NCBI GenBank assembly: GCA_006384855.1
Contig: VCJN01000625.1
Span: forward strand, 1 to 64,000
Reading direction: 5' to 3'
Length of the DNA stretch: 64,000 bases
From: Tetraselmis striata
Lineage: Eukaryota; Chlorophyta; Chlorodendrophyceae; Chlorodendrales; Chlorodendraceae
Shown piece by piece: positions 1-10,924 of the stretch. A model generated the notes under the pieces. The model did no database searches, had not been told where the DNA came from, and saw only the letters and a program-made list of their open reading frames with translations. A program made the position numbers and the translations under genes. The stretch's first letter is position 1; each line of letters begins with the position of its first letter.

Positions 1-2168
1 ATAAAAACGACGCGGGGTGCCGCATTTAATATATCAATATTTAATTCTTTATTTTTATCGTCTGCTGCGTGCAGAAATCCGCACACTCCACTACGCGGAT
101 ATTAATAATCCTACTAATCCTTACCAACGGGCAATGGATGGCAAGCGCGGACTGACAGCGCATATGGATGCCAGACGATCGTGTATTACCGGTCGTGAAT
201 TACCGGACACCTAGTCGGGCCCTGCGGCCCGGCGCGGTACAGACTTTTAAGTGAGTCATTTTAAGTGAGTCCTGCTTAAGAAAGTCGGCGCTAAGCGAGT
301 CCTGCTTAAATGTAGGCTTTTCCTTCCCCAGTACTTTCCGTGCAGTCTCTAGCAGACGCTCTCCCTGTAACCAACAACTATGCCTGACGATGCTGAATAA
401 ATACTAGTCGCTAGCGAGTTGGTGAGAAAAACTCGGGCCTGCCCTCTGTTTTTCCGCCCCCGGGACAGGACTGGCACCAGTGAAACCCTTGCAGCGTCTC
501 TACGACGGCCGTTTTGGCAGCAATCCAGTTACGGAAAGCCCTGGGTAGGCGACGCTCCGTTATAGTCATCAAGCAAATTGCCGCAGCATTCTGCAAGACT
601 AATTAATGGCCAGTGATGGAATTTCCAACACTGTTGGATCACGACGGTCTAAAATACTGCCATCAAAATACCCGGCACTGACCACGAAACGTCCGCCCTA
701 CCCGTTTGGGCGTTGGCCCATTCGAGTAATGCGAGTTGGGGCAAGCCCCAACCCGCGGAGCAAAGCATTTCGGGAGTGCTATACATCTGCAACGAAGAAG
801 GCAATGTGAGGAAGGGCCCGACGCCATAGCTGGAAATATATTCCTAGTAAATTCCAGGGCGCCGTGAGGGGAGGGGGGACCCCGCCCAAAATAAAGGCAG
901 TTTTGAGTCCTCAGGTGCTGACGCAATAACCTGACTACCAATAAAACTAGAAGTAATAACCTGACTACTAATAATCCTTACTACTACTCAGGCCTGCCCT
1001 TATTTTGCCACCCTTCCATCATTTATTTCCAGTTTTGTTCTGCCATTACTGTTGAACCCCTTATTATTAAACCAGCCGTCTCCTATTTTTACTCCTGCTT
1101 TAACCCTCATCTTTAAACAAGCATTAATCATTTTCAACCGCCAGTCTTAATAAGGATTTTTCTTTATGACTCCTGCCGGTAGGAGTCGACTGCCACGCAG
1201 TGGCGGCACGACTGCTGCACGCGCTGCCTTTGACGCGCAAGCGCAGCGACTACTTGTACCTGGTTTCCTTTTTGTAATTCACACCTGGTTTCCCTACATT
1301 CATCGTGCACCTGCCTATCAGCCCCACTCTGTGTACCCGCTACCCTCGCGAGTGCAGCGGACTGGGATCAGGGCAGGGGATGACGGGCGCAGCGGCGCCT
1401 GCAGCGGCAGAGCGGCATCGCAACAAGGATGGCAGGGCCGCCTTGCCACAGAAGGTCCGTGCGGGGTGCGCACCGATGAGCTGCGCCGCTAGGGCGATGA
1501 ATAAGCCTTCGGTAACAGCGAAGAGGCAAAATAAATAGCAACGACTGGGATCGACTATCTGAAGCTAATATTAAGAGCGGCCTTGCCTCATTTCGGGAAA
1601 CGAGAGGGCAAGGGCTGGGGTGGATACGACGTCGGTGACGCATCCGTGCTGTGCAGACACGCGTGGGAGGATGACATGCCGGTTGACCGGCAAGGACGGC
1701 GGATGTTTAGACTGCCAGTTGTGCTGAGGTCCGGGCGGTGGCCTGCTGCTGCTGCTATAGTCGGCTCAACCCCCCACGACCTCCCTCCCCCACCCTCACC
1801 CGGGGGGCTCCGCATCACCAGGTGTCTTTCCACGGCCGGCCATACAGCCATGCCGCGCTCCCGGACGTGGCGCTGTACCAGCGCTCGCCGCTCCCGCAGC
1901 GAGAGCGCCACCGTCGAACGCGGAAGTCGAGGGCGCACCACAGCCCAGATGACCCCGCGGGCGGCGGCGAGCCGCGGTGGATCAGGCGGCGCAGCGAGAC
2001 GGGGGATCCACTGCGCAAGCGCGCGCAGCGGTCAGCGCGCCCTCACTCTACCTGCCTGTGCCTTTGTTGCTCGCCTGTAAGCGTACTTAGGGGCAAAGGA
2101 ATGGGTGGGCCGACACGCTCCGTCGACACGCTCTGTCGCGGTGTTGGTCTGCCAGGGTGAGCCGGGCC
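1..2168. other. Region without a supported gene
   Basis: No coherent coding sequence is seen. Short open frames here have no family resemblance and several overlap on both strands, as expected for GC-rich DNA. The stretch holds one copy of a dispersed repeat (482-605). Towards its right end it becomes GC-rich and could contain 5' exons or the promoter of the coiled-coil gene that starts at 2169, but no start or splice signal there is convincing. Confidence 0.5.
482..605 (+). repeat. Dispersed repeat family R1, copy 1
   Basis: About 125 bp beginning GAAACCCTTGCAGCG and ending near GCATTCTGCAAGAC. It resembles stretches at about 4165-4290 and 17892-18018. Shared blocks are GAAACCCTTGC (copies 1 and 3), a GACGGCC/GCGGCCGTTT block, a CAGYRAYYCAGT block, GCCCTG (copies 1 and 3), a TAGTCMTCAA-type block and a terminal GCATTCYGNAAGAC. 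None of the copies is coding. It may be a short non-autonomous transposon or a SINE-like unit; the type is unresolved. Confidence 0.5.
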
Positions 2169-3975
2169 ATGCGCGGCTTGGTGGTGGCGCACCGCGGCTG
2201 GCTGGAGGAGCTGCACGCAGCGCAGCGCGGCGTGGAGGCGCTGCGGCAGCAGGTGGTGGCCGAGCTGGCAGCCAAGCGGCAGCACCTGATCGCGGAGGTG
2301 CGCCTCGCCGTCGAGCATCTCCGCCCTCAACGCACGTGGCGTTGAGATTCGTCGCGCCACGACTAGAGCAGGCCACACTGCTTAGGCCACTGTGCACCAC
2401 CCCATCATTGAAGACATCCGATTGCCATGTGCTCGATTGCCAGTCCGCCATTCCTTGAGGCTGAGCAAGTGAGGGGCGGCCCCATTTATGCCCTTGCCAG
2501 CGCCTAGTGGAAGGTTAGAGGGTGGACCCTTACAACGAGAGTGTGGACACCGCCATTTCTCATACAATATGCACCGTTTACGCCGTCCCTTCATTTGCTG
2601 TGGAAGGTGGAGCAGCGGCACCACGAGGCCGTCGCCGGCTGCCACACAGCGCTCGACTTCCAGGGCGCGCAACTGCTGGAGGCGCAGCGGCGCGTCAAGT
2701 CCTCCGCCACCGCGGCGGCGGCGGTGTCCAACGCCCTGGCGGCGGCGCGCGCGGCAAGAGAGCCAGCAGGATTGGAGGCTGCGACTGTAGAGGCGGAGGC
2801 GGTGGTGGCGGCGGGGGGCGGCGTGTCGATGGCGGAGGCGGCGGCGGTGCCGCGCCTGCCGGCGCAGCTGCCGCCCGCAGAGAGCTTCCTGCGCCTCTGC
2901 GTGCGCCACCGGCTGCGGCGGCAGGCAGCCCACCCGCATGAGCCGCTACAGGCAGCATCACCGCCAGGCCCAAGACGCCGCGACGCCGACCCCGCCCGCC
3001 CACCCGCGCCGGCCACCTCAGTCCCGCATGCCGATGTCAATGCTGCAGAAACCCCTCCCTCTGTGGCCGGGCCGGAGCCCACGGAAGCCACCAGTACCAA
3101 TGCCACGGATGGGGTGGAGGCAGAGGGCGCGCGACCTCCCATGCAGTGCCCTTTCACAGGGGCGGTTGGGGGCGCGGAAGAGCGAAATGGCGGCGGCGCT
3201 GGTGAGGGCGCACCGACGCCCGTGGCGCTGCCCCTGCGGCCGGCAGCCGCCCCCGTTGTCTCCATCCCTGTGGTGGCTTCCGCCGCAGAGGCGGTGGCGG
3301 TGGCGGGGGCGCAGCGGGGGCAAGCGGGCGGAGGCGGGGGCGATGCCCAGCCGTGTGAAGCCGCCGCGACGATGGTGAGCCCCAGGCAGCAGACGGAGCC
3401 GCAGCAACAGAGCGCGCCAGAGCCGCCTCCACTGGAGGCCGGCCAGGTCCCGAGTCAAAGTCAGAGCCGGAGCCGTGCTGCTGGGCCGGAGGCAGAGGCG
3501 CATGAAGGTGGCCCGCCGCCCCTGCCCACAATCGAGTGGTCGCCACTGCCAGCGGCGGAGGCGCTGAAGGTGACCCCCCCCCCCCCCCCCCCTCCCCGCC
3601 CCTGACCAAAGCCCCAAAACGACTGGCACTGCATGTGTGCACTGGTCCCTGCATGGCTATGGGGGTGAGGATGTTACAGTGTATATGCTTTAGGTTATTT
3701 GCACTGCGAAGGATAAAAGCGCCAAGCTTTGCACCACGGCAATACTGCGGAATCATGTATGCAGGGTGGTGCAACCATTCGCTGTGTCCGGGACTTGCAA
3801 ACCCAACTATGATAACATGGTGCAGTATTGATTCTCCCGCCACTCACTACCCCCCCCCCCCCCCCCTCCGCTTTGCCTTCTGCGGACCGCTACGGTGCAG
3901 GATCTTCACGCCCTCTGGGACTGGCTCCGCAGCCCCGGGCAGCTGCTTCACTTTGCCGCTGACAACGAGGCCTAA
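2169..3975 (+). CDS. Predicted coiled-coil, Ala/Pro/Gly-rich protein, three exons
   Basis: Exons are read at 2169-2297, 2607-3569 and 3901-3975. All joins keep phase 0 and give about 388 residues ending at TAA 3973-3975. Exon 1 and the start of exon 2 form a continuous heptad-like, Gln/Glu/Ala/Arg-rich helix (HRGWLEELHAAQ, then EQRHHEAVAG and QLLEAQRR), which is the main argument for that splice. The rest of exon 2 is low-complexity Ala/Pro/Gly/Glu. Exon 3 adds a hydrophobic tail (DLHALWDWLRSPGQLLHF). The exon 1 donor (GAG|GTGCGCC) and the exon 2 donor (AAG|GTGACC followed by poly-C) match donors used in neighbouring genes. The true N-terminus may lie upstream, because the region before 2169 stays open. 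No known domain or function is recognised. Confidence 0.5.
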
Positions 3976-4681
3976 TGTGACCACACAATGGGCACTGTTT
4001 GGACCCCGGGGGCGCGTGGCCAGATATATAATCTCTAGGGGATCGGGGGAACTCCGGCACCGTGTGAGGGTCCAATCATGCCACAGACGGGATCCAGTCC
4101 AATCGCGTCCTTAATTCATTTCCCGCCCCCCCGGCACAAAAATGGTAACCGATAACCGCTGCGGCGCCTCAACAGCGGCCGTTTCAGGCAGCGATCCAGT
4201 GACGGGCCGAGCAGTGTGGACGGCAGCTCTGTTGTAGTCCTCAATCATGAGGCAAAGTGCTGCGAGGAATTCCGTAAGACGACTCGTGGTCCGGTGACGG
4301 AACGGACACGCGTGCTAGTGCACCTATAAGGACCTGTATACAAGGCCCAAATCACGTTGCATGCAACAACCTATAGAAAGGGGAACCGGAATAGGAATAG
4401 GAAAAGAACAAAATAGGAAAAGATCCGTGGCGTGATAGTTTCGTGATAGTTTCGTCTGTCTTCGACCTCGGAGGTAGGGCAGGTTCTTGTTCGGAGTAGT
4501 CTTTTCACCGCACCGGCACCAAGTAGGCCCTATAGTGTAGGGGGCCGTCATAGTCTAAAGACCTGCCACCAGAATACCCTGCCATCAAAAGACAAAGGGG
4601 GGGGGGGGGGGGGGGCATCAGGCAGGCGTCCTGACACACCCGCAAGGTGCGCCAGATCAGGGCTGCTTACAGCATCGGGCC
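3976..4681. other. Intergenic region between convergent genes
   Basis: No gene is seen. It lies between the 3' ends of the coiled-coil gene (+) and the PPIL4-like gene (minus). It holds a diverged copy of the R1 dispersed repeat (about 4165-4290), a short duplicated TTTCGTGATAG motif near 4435-4455 and a poly-G run at about 4598-4614. Confidence 0.6.
4165..4290 (+). repeat. Dispersed repeat family R1, copy 2
   Basis: Diverged copy of the 482-605 sequence. It aligns through GCGGCCGTTTCAGGCAGC, GATCCAGTGACGG, GTTGTAGTCCTCAATCA and GGAATTCCGTAAGACG. Identity to the other copies is judged by eye and is moderate. Confidence 0.45.
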
Positions 4682-7600
4682 TCAGCGCCGCGCAGGGCTG
4701 CGGCTGCGGCGGCGCTCATGGCCTCGCTCATAGCCCCGCGCCCGCTCGCCCTCGCGCCCGCGGTCCTCCCGGCCGTCGCGGTGCGACCTCCTGCCCTCCT
4801 TGTGCCGCTTGTGCTCCTTGCCTTCCTTGTGGCGCTTGTGCTCCTTGCCCTCCTTGTGGCGCCGGCGCTCCTCGCGCCCCGGGCTGCGCTCCTCCCTATG
4901 GCGGCCGCTGCACAAGCCAACCCGCCAGCCGCGTCAACTGCTGCCTAGCATGTGAACCCCCACCCCCCAAACATTTTCATGGTAACATGCCGCCGCCCCT
5001 TTGCTCTAGACACTATTACTGATGTACTGTGTGCGGGCGCATCATTCATTCATAGACAGCTATCTCGTTTGGTATTATAATGTTTGCGTAGACGACCGGT
5101 ATGGCAAAGGACGGAGGAGGGGAGCGAGGGGACTCTATGCGATGCGATACGAGAAGACGATACGGAACACTTGAAACGAAACATGCCCCGTAACAGTACA
5201 GGATGTTTTGGCTCTGGCAGTCGCGTCGTCACCTGTAGTCTTCTCGACTGCGTTGGTCGGGCGGGCCCCCGCCCGTCGCCGCCTAGCACCAGCCCGTAGC
5301 CGCCGCGCTCGCGGGCGCTGGGCCGCTGGTGCGCCACCGCCCCTGGTATCGCGTGAGCAGCGCCCTTCAGCTCGTACGTCCGCCCACCGCTGCCGAAGTG
5401 GCGGGTGTCGCGCCGCTGGTGGTTGTCCGCCTCCTGCGCAAGGTCGGCGTCGCCGCCCTTACGTCCGTGACGCTTGAATTGCTTCCAGATGTGGTGCACC
5501 GACTGGCTGAAGTCCACCTGTTGTCGAAAAGGTTGGGGGGGGCGGGGGGGGGGGGGGGGGGGGGGGGTCACAGTTGAGGCCCGACTTGCCAATTTCGAGG
5601 GCTGATCCCGTCGGACGATCCGTAGTTGTGGAAGTGAGTATAAAAGGCGGGCGAGAGGTCGTTAAACGGCTGAGGCCCTACTCGCCGATGTCGCGAACTG
5701 AACCCGTCGGCCGATCCGTGGTTGCGGCAGTTCAGGGGGGGGGGGGGGGGGGGGGGGGGCGGGCACCTTGATGCGGCGGTCGTCGATGAGCACGTTGTTC
5801 ATCTTGAAGTACGCCTGCTCCGCCGCCTCGTCGGAGTCGAAGCCGAGGAAGGCGTAGTTAAGCGACTCGCCAGTCTTCTGGTCGCGGATGATGTCGCACG
5901 ATGTGATGGTGCCGAAGCGCGAGAATATGATCTCCAGGTCCTCGTCCGTCGTGACCGGGTTCAGCTGTCGAGGCGCGAGATGGGGAGCAAGGGGGTGTAT
6001 ACGTGCAATATCAGACACCCGGGAAGTCGCGCACATCCGCTTTGGTTAGACGCAATGCCAACCACACAGCAGGGACGGGCGGGGCGCAGTAGGTGTGTGT
6101 ACGTGTGTGCCCGTATTAAGTAATACGAGCAGTCGGATATATGCATGCGCCCAGAGTTCCCGTATATATTTCATAGACAGATACCTAAATAACTATATCA
6201 AAGAGAAATCTCGAGAGCTGTAGGTGGTCAGAGTGCATAACGGGCATCCCCGTCAGGTAAAGTGCTAAGCCCTTAATAAGGGCATGTATATGTTAAAACA
6301 TAGATATGATTGCATTAAATGAATATATATGAATTGTTCACAGGTAAAATATGCCATGTAGTATTACATCCTGAATTTATGTACTGTGAATTCAACACAT
6401 ACTAAGGATTGTATGGGGCAAACCTTGCACACAAACAGCATGTTGGATGGCGGCTTGACGTCCGCATCCGGGAGGTCGCCAATCATCTCCAGCACGACCG
6501 CGCGCGACTTGGCCTCTTCTGTGCGCATGCTGGCCTCGATCTCGTCCGCCGTGCGTTGGTCCTCCTGCACATCGCACCCATCACGACCACCAGCTACCCG
6601 AGTCACCCATCCTCACTGCCACATGAGGCCCCAACGCCTTGCTACTACAGAAGGACCCTTCCCATGCCGCTGCGCCCCGGGGGATTTTTCTGCCTCCTCT
6701 CCCCCTCGCCCTGCCCTCCTGCCCGTCTGTACCCTTCCTCAAATGTCTTGCCAGGGCACTTGCCATCCTATGCCTCTGCCATCCTTCCCTGGGCCCCATC
6801 CCAGGACCCTCTCTCCTCTCTGATCGCGCCCCCTCCACAGGAAGAACCCCCCACCTCCCCTCACCCCCCAAACACCACCGTATCTGCGCCCTTCCGGAAT
6901 GCCTCGTGGTGGAGTGCCCTTCCTTCCTACGCCTCGGCGGCTTGTCAGGCTATGGTTGCCTCCTCCCCTGCCTCCCCTCCCCCCCCAAACAGTCCCTGCA
7001 GGCCCTCTCTTCACTGCGCCTGCCCTCTCCATAGGGAAGACCCCTCCGCCTCCTCCCCAGCTATACGTGCCCTGCCTGAGGTGTGAATGCCGGAGGGCCT
7101 TGGCATGCCATATGGCTGCGTCCCCCAGGCTGTACCTGCCTCCTCTGCGATGCAGCCCCCCCGTGCTCCTTTTGACCTGCGTCACTGCCCCGTGGAGCGA
7201 AAGTCCCCCCCGTACTGCTCCCTCCCACAGCGTGTCCCCTCCCCCCCCCCCCCCCCCCCCCTGTCATAGTGTGGCTGTAAACTGTGTGCGGTACTTAGTC
7301 GCACCAGCACCCGCACCCGCACCCGCTAAGTCCGCGCACCCTGGTTCGCGCGCAGCGGGCCCGCCTCACTACGAGGAAATCTGCCCACTGCGAGAATCGG
7401 ACCTGCGCATGTGCGTGCGCGTACCAAAGGCGCCGCTTAAACGTCTCCCCCCCCCCCCCCCCCCCCCCCCTCCCCCCATGCATGCTTCCTCTCCCCTTTG
7501 GCAGCAGACGCCCAGCGCAGGGGATTCCAGGGAAGAGGTGGATGGGGAGCTGCACGTCCTGCTGCAAACTCACCATCGGCACCCAGTCGTCCTCCAGCCG

Positions 7601-8850
7601 GTCTGTTGCGGTCTCAAACTCAGGCTCTGGAGACATCTACAAATGTGGGTGAGAGCAAGGGGGGAGCGGGCGGGGAGTCAGAGAGTTGGCAGGACGCGCA
7701 GGAAGGGGAAAGGCAATGGGGTAAGAGGGGCGGGGCTCTGGGATGAAGGCAAGGCAAAGGGGGGGGGGCACTCACCTCTGGGATGTGGTCATCCAGCTGG
7801 GCGGGGTCGTCAAAGGGGTCGTCCAGCACAAGGGTGTGGCGGATGCGGATGTTCTGCGCGGTGCAGGGAGGAGGAGGATGGGTGCGGCAGGCTGTCAGGT
7901 AGGCGCTCCGGGATTGGGAGTGGGGTGTTGGGAAGGGGCAAAGGCGGGCGAGGGGGATTGGGTGGCTGCATGGGTCCACCTGCATCGGACGACCCGCACT
8001 GTCCACAAACGCCTCGTTGATGCTCTCCACGATGTCCATGCCTTCCGCCACCTGCGCCGTTACAGGCGGGGCAAGATAAGCGCGGCACGATGGGATCCCC
8101 CCCCCCCCCCCCCCCTTTCTGCCCCGGAGGCAGGCCAGCGACGGTGTCATGGCGAGGTGGAGGGGAGAGGGGGCCTGCCTCGCCAAAGATGGTGTGCTTG
8201 CCGTCGAGCGAGTCGAGGCTCTTGCCGGTGGTGATGAAGAACTGGCTGGCGTTCATATTCTCGCCCGCGCCCGCCATGGACAACAGCCCCTTACGGCTAT
8301 GCTTGAGCTCCTTGCGGATCTCATCGTCGAAGAATCGGGCCTGCCCAGCATGCGAGGAGGGGGGATAAGGGTATGTGTGTGTGTGTTGGGATGGGGGGGG
8401 GGGGGGGGGGGGGGGGGCACGTGTGAGTGTGAGTGTGTGTTGGGGGGGACCTGGTCGCCGTAAAGCACGCCGTAGATGGAGGAGCCGCCCGAGCCAGTGG
8501 CGGTGGGGTCACCCGTCTGGACGATGAAGTCCTTGATCACCTGTCATTCGCGCCACCGGGGCGCGCCATCAGCATCCATTAGCCGCCGACGCCGCGGCGC
8601 GCAGCCACTGCCAACCAGCCCCGGAGAGGTCACATACACGCCTGCCACCCCCACCCCTTCAACCTCCTCTCCTCTGCGCTCCAGGCCTGCCACCAGCGGC
8701 CGCCCCTGATGTACACACCTTGTGGAACAGGCAGTTGTTGTAGTACTTGATTTTGCACAGCTTGAGGAAGTTCTTCGCCGCCAACGGGCACTCTTCCGCG
8801 TAGAGGTCCACTGTGATATCCCCGCGGCTGGTCTCCAGCAGCACCGACAT
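4682..8850 (-). CDS. PPIL4: PPIL4/CYP59-type nuclear cyclophilin (PPIase + RRM + RS-like tail)
   Basis: Read on the minus strand, exons are 8719-8850, 8451-8540, 8179-8340, 7980-8051, 7776-7853, 7574-7636, 6424-6564, 5767-5964, 5233-5517 and a last exon ending at 4682. The first nine join in frame (407 residues). Residues 1-165 form the cyclophilin PPIase domain (start [17 protein letters not shown], then NASQFFITT and [10 protein letters not shown]). Residues about 242-315 are an RRM ([20 protein letters not shown]). A conserved [13 protein letters not shown] follows. The last exon encodes a [11 protein letters not shown]-rich tail ([10 protein letters not shown]). This is the layout of the PPIL4/CYP59 family, whose members link pre-mRNA processing to RNA polymerase II. 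The CCHC knuckle of plant CYP59 is not seen. Intron 3 appears to use a GC donor (GAG|GCAGGC). The acceptor of the last exon is unresolved: the obvious CAG at 4908 gives the wrong phase, so a small extra exon is possible. Confidence 0.9.
5735..5759 (+). repeat. Poly-G tract just after a 5' splice site of the PPIL4-like gene
   Basis: A run of about 25 G on the plus strand, which is poly-C in the sense of the minus-strand gene. It starts about eight bases after the donor that follows the RRM exon (AAG|GTGCCCGCC). It is one of the clearest examples of the intron poly-C pattern in this window. Confidence 0.8.
7269..7443. repeat. Dispersed repeat family R2, copy inside intron 6 of the PPIL4-like gene
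   Basis: About 175 bp (from GTGTGGCTGTAAACTG to GCCGCTTAAACG) that matches 54898-55070 almost end to end. Shared blocks include GGTACTTAGTCGCACC, CGCTAAGTCCGCGCACC, GGCCCGCCTCACTAC, AATCGGACCTGCGCATG versus AATCGAACCTGCGCATG, and GCTTAAACG. On the minus strand the copy has GGTCCGATTC where the other has GGTTCGATTC, which resembles a Pol III B box. A tRNA-derived SINE is therefore possible. Confidence 0.6.
8393..8417 (+). repeat. Poly-G tract in intron 2 of the PPIL4-like gene
   Basis: About 25 consecutive G (poly-C in the gene's sense), flanked by GT/CA dinucleotide repeats. It lies between the donor at 8450 and the acceptor at 8341. Confidence 0.8.
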
Positions 8851-9454
8851 CGCGCCGCCGCGCCCCGCCTCAAGGCTGCTGTGCTCCTACCAGCTACCTC
8901 TCGTCAGCACGCCGGAGCAGGTGTGCGATCGCGCGGTGGTGGGGCAGACGGCTGCGACTGCGGATACGACGGCTGCTCGCCGCTTCACAGGTGGCGACAG
9001 TCGCTGCGAACGCGACTTCTCGACACAGCGGCGGGAGCACGGCGGTGCAGTTGCTGGTGCCTGAATTTGTGATGATTACTGTATTAACGCCGTACGGCGC
9101 TACGGAAGTGCGATGGGACCTGCCCCACCCTGCCGCTGGCGGTGATGGTGGGACGAAACTGATGAAGAGATCGAAAGGAGGCCGTGGCGCGAACCCCCAG
9201 CTCTTGCTTTAGAACCCTGCGCTCGGTTGATCTAATAATCCTTTACGCCGTACTGGTAGCGTTTAACGCTTTATAACGCTTTGTTATGGAATGTATTATT
9301 GTATATTAGTAGCTTTAAGCGAATAGCTATAGAAGGGGTTACTACCCTGTACTTACCCATGGTACCAGTTCTACTGCTTTTATAAGCGGTGGATTTGTGG
9401 CTATTTTGTAATTCACGCCAGTGCGGGGTAGTCCGAAACTCCGAATCAACAGTA

Positions 9455-9625
9455 ATGTTCTGAACTTGTTTATGGGGTTTCTTCCCTTTCCCTACAGTGC
9501 TGCTCAATGGTATGGGAACTAGGCACCTGTCGTTGCGCCCTTTTTGGGTACAGCACGGGTAAACATAAACGCGGCCATAACAGCTGAGCCTGCCATCTTC
9601 CAGTTTCGCTGCGTTACACGCAACG
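9455..9625 (+). repeat. Left repeat A1 of the first split-direct-repeat element
   Basis: Matches 12345-12533 across its length, with short indels including an extra CGCTTTTCGG-containing stretch in the right copy. It contains the TTTATGGGGTTT motif that is also present in the element at 21.5-24.0 kb. Confidence 0.8.
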
Positions 9626-9734
9626 ATTAACTGTCTCGTAACCCGTTGCAAGCAAGGTCACCCCGGCCAGGTTGTTCAAAACCACACCCGGCTCACCACC
9701 CGTGTGTGAAATTCTCATCCGTCCTTGCGTTACC

Positions 9735-10687
9735 ATGTCAGATGGGGAAGAACCCGTCGTTGAGCCAACGCTCGAATCGATACAAGCAGACGTGACGAAG
9801 GCCCAGTCTACATCGCTGCGCGATCGAGCTTGCAACAACGTTGGCTCAGTTGACGGCTCGTGACTGTGTTGTTGGTGGAGATGGGGCACATGGCTCCGGC
9901 TCCGGGCATCGCATTGCGGGACAGCCGACAGGCAGCGGGGGAGCCGCAGTGCGCCCCGACTTGCTAGAGCTAGCCCAAAGCGGCCGCGTCGGAGCAAAAT
10001 CCGTGGGTGACGAGGATGACTACATCGTGGTGCCAAAACTACTGCAGCGAGCAGTCTGGTTACGAGGCCGTTCGACCGGTCAGCCGAGTGCCTGGACTCT
10101 TCCCCCTGAGCACTGACCTAACGAACGAGTACCTCAAGCATGATGACCGGCGTCAGCCGGCCCAAGAGGAGTATCTTTGGATGTCGTGTTTTGGCGCTCA
10201 CATGGCCGCACTTTTCGTAGCTCTCGATGAGCTAGCTGCTACCCTGCGTCCTTGCTTCAAATCAAGACTTCACCCCCTACGTCGCGCGTGCTTGGAATCA
10301 CGACGAAGCCATCGACAAGCAAGGCGTTTCGCTTTCGTTTAACCTTCCTACGGAGGCTCAATGAGGTCAAGTGTGTGCACGGTGATCAAGCAAGGCGTTA
10401 TGGACGTGCTGCGTGCCCATCATTTTCAGCGTGCTTTTGAGCATCTAGGTTCTGCGATTTTTGGGGACCTCATGAGGGACTACGAGCGTCGCGTCTTCGA
10501 GGCGACAGTTGCCAGCAACGCAAAAGCAACCGCTACTGCTCGAGTGCCGGCAGCGGCTGCAGGTTGCGGGCGTGGACGTGGACGTGGTGGAGGCGCGGGC
10601 GTGGCTGCGAAGGTGAGCAAGAGTGACGGCGTGGGGCGCTTCCGTCAGCGCCGCAAGGCGAACCCTAGCAGCTCAACGATGGGATGA
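9735..10687 (+). pseudogene. Gag-like region of the first retroelement, broken
   Basis: Starts at ATG 9735 with an acidic stretch (MSDGEEPVVEPTLESIQADV) and stops after about 42 codons. Coding-like sequence continues in other frames, notably at 10361-10687, where a helical stretch (VMDVLRAHHFQRAFEHLG, FGDLMRDYERRVFEATV) is followed by a Gly/Arg tail (GCGRGRGRGGGAG). Acidic start, helical middle and basic RG-rich end just upstream of a recombinase suggest a gag-type ORF with frameshifts. This assignment rests on position and composition, not on a recognised domain. Confidence 0.45.
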
Positions 10688-10924
10688 GCGCCCTGTGTCC
10701 GGACCAGACTCCCCCAACCTTACAGACTTCATTTAGACCTTCCTCGGTGCGGCGCTTCTTACAGCTACAGCCGAGTGCGGCTCAACCATCCACACTACAC
10801 ATGCGCATGGCGGCTCAACAAACCGCCTCCCGTACCATCTCGTCGCTATGTCAGTCGGTTGTCACACTGCGTGTTATTACATACAATAACCGGTTCGTAA
10901 CGACCAAGCTTCGTGAGTGTACGT

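Noticed and set aside
2591-3265. 224-codon minus-strand frame opposite the coiled-coil gene
   Set aside because: Low-complexity Ala/Gly/Ser/Pro, explained by GC-rich repeats on the other strand. The plus strand has better splice phasing and a coiled coil.
6386-7086. Long Pro/Ser-rich plus-strand frames through 6.4-8.0 kb
   Set aside because: They run through introns of the PPIL4-like gene and consist of translated C-rich intron sequence.
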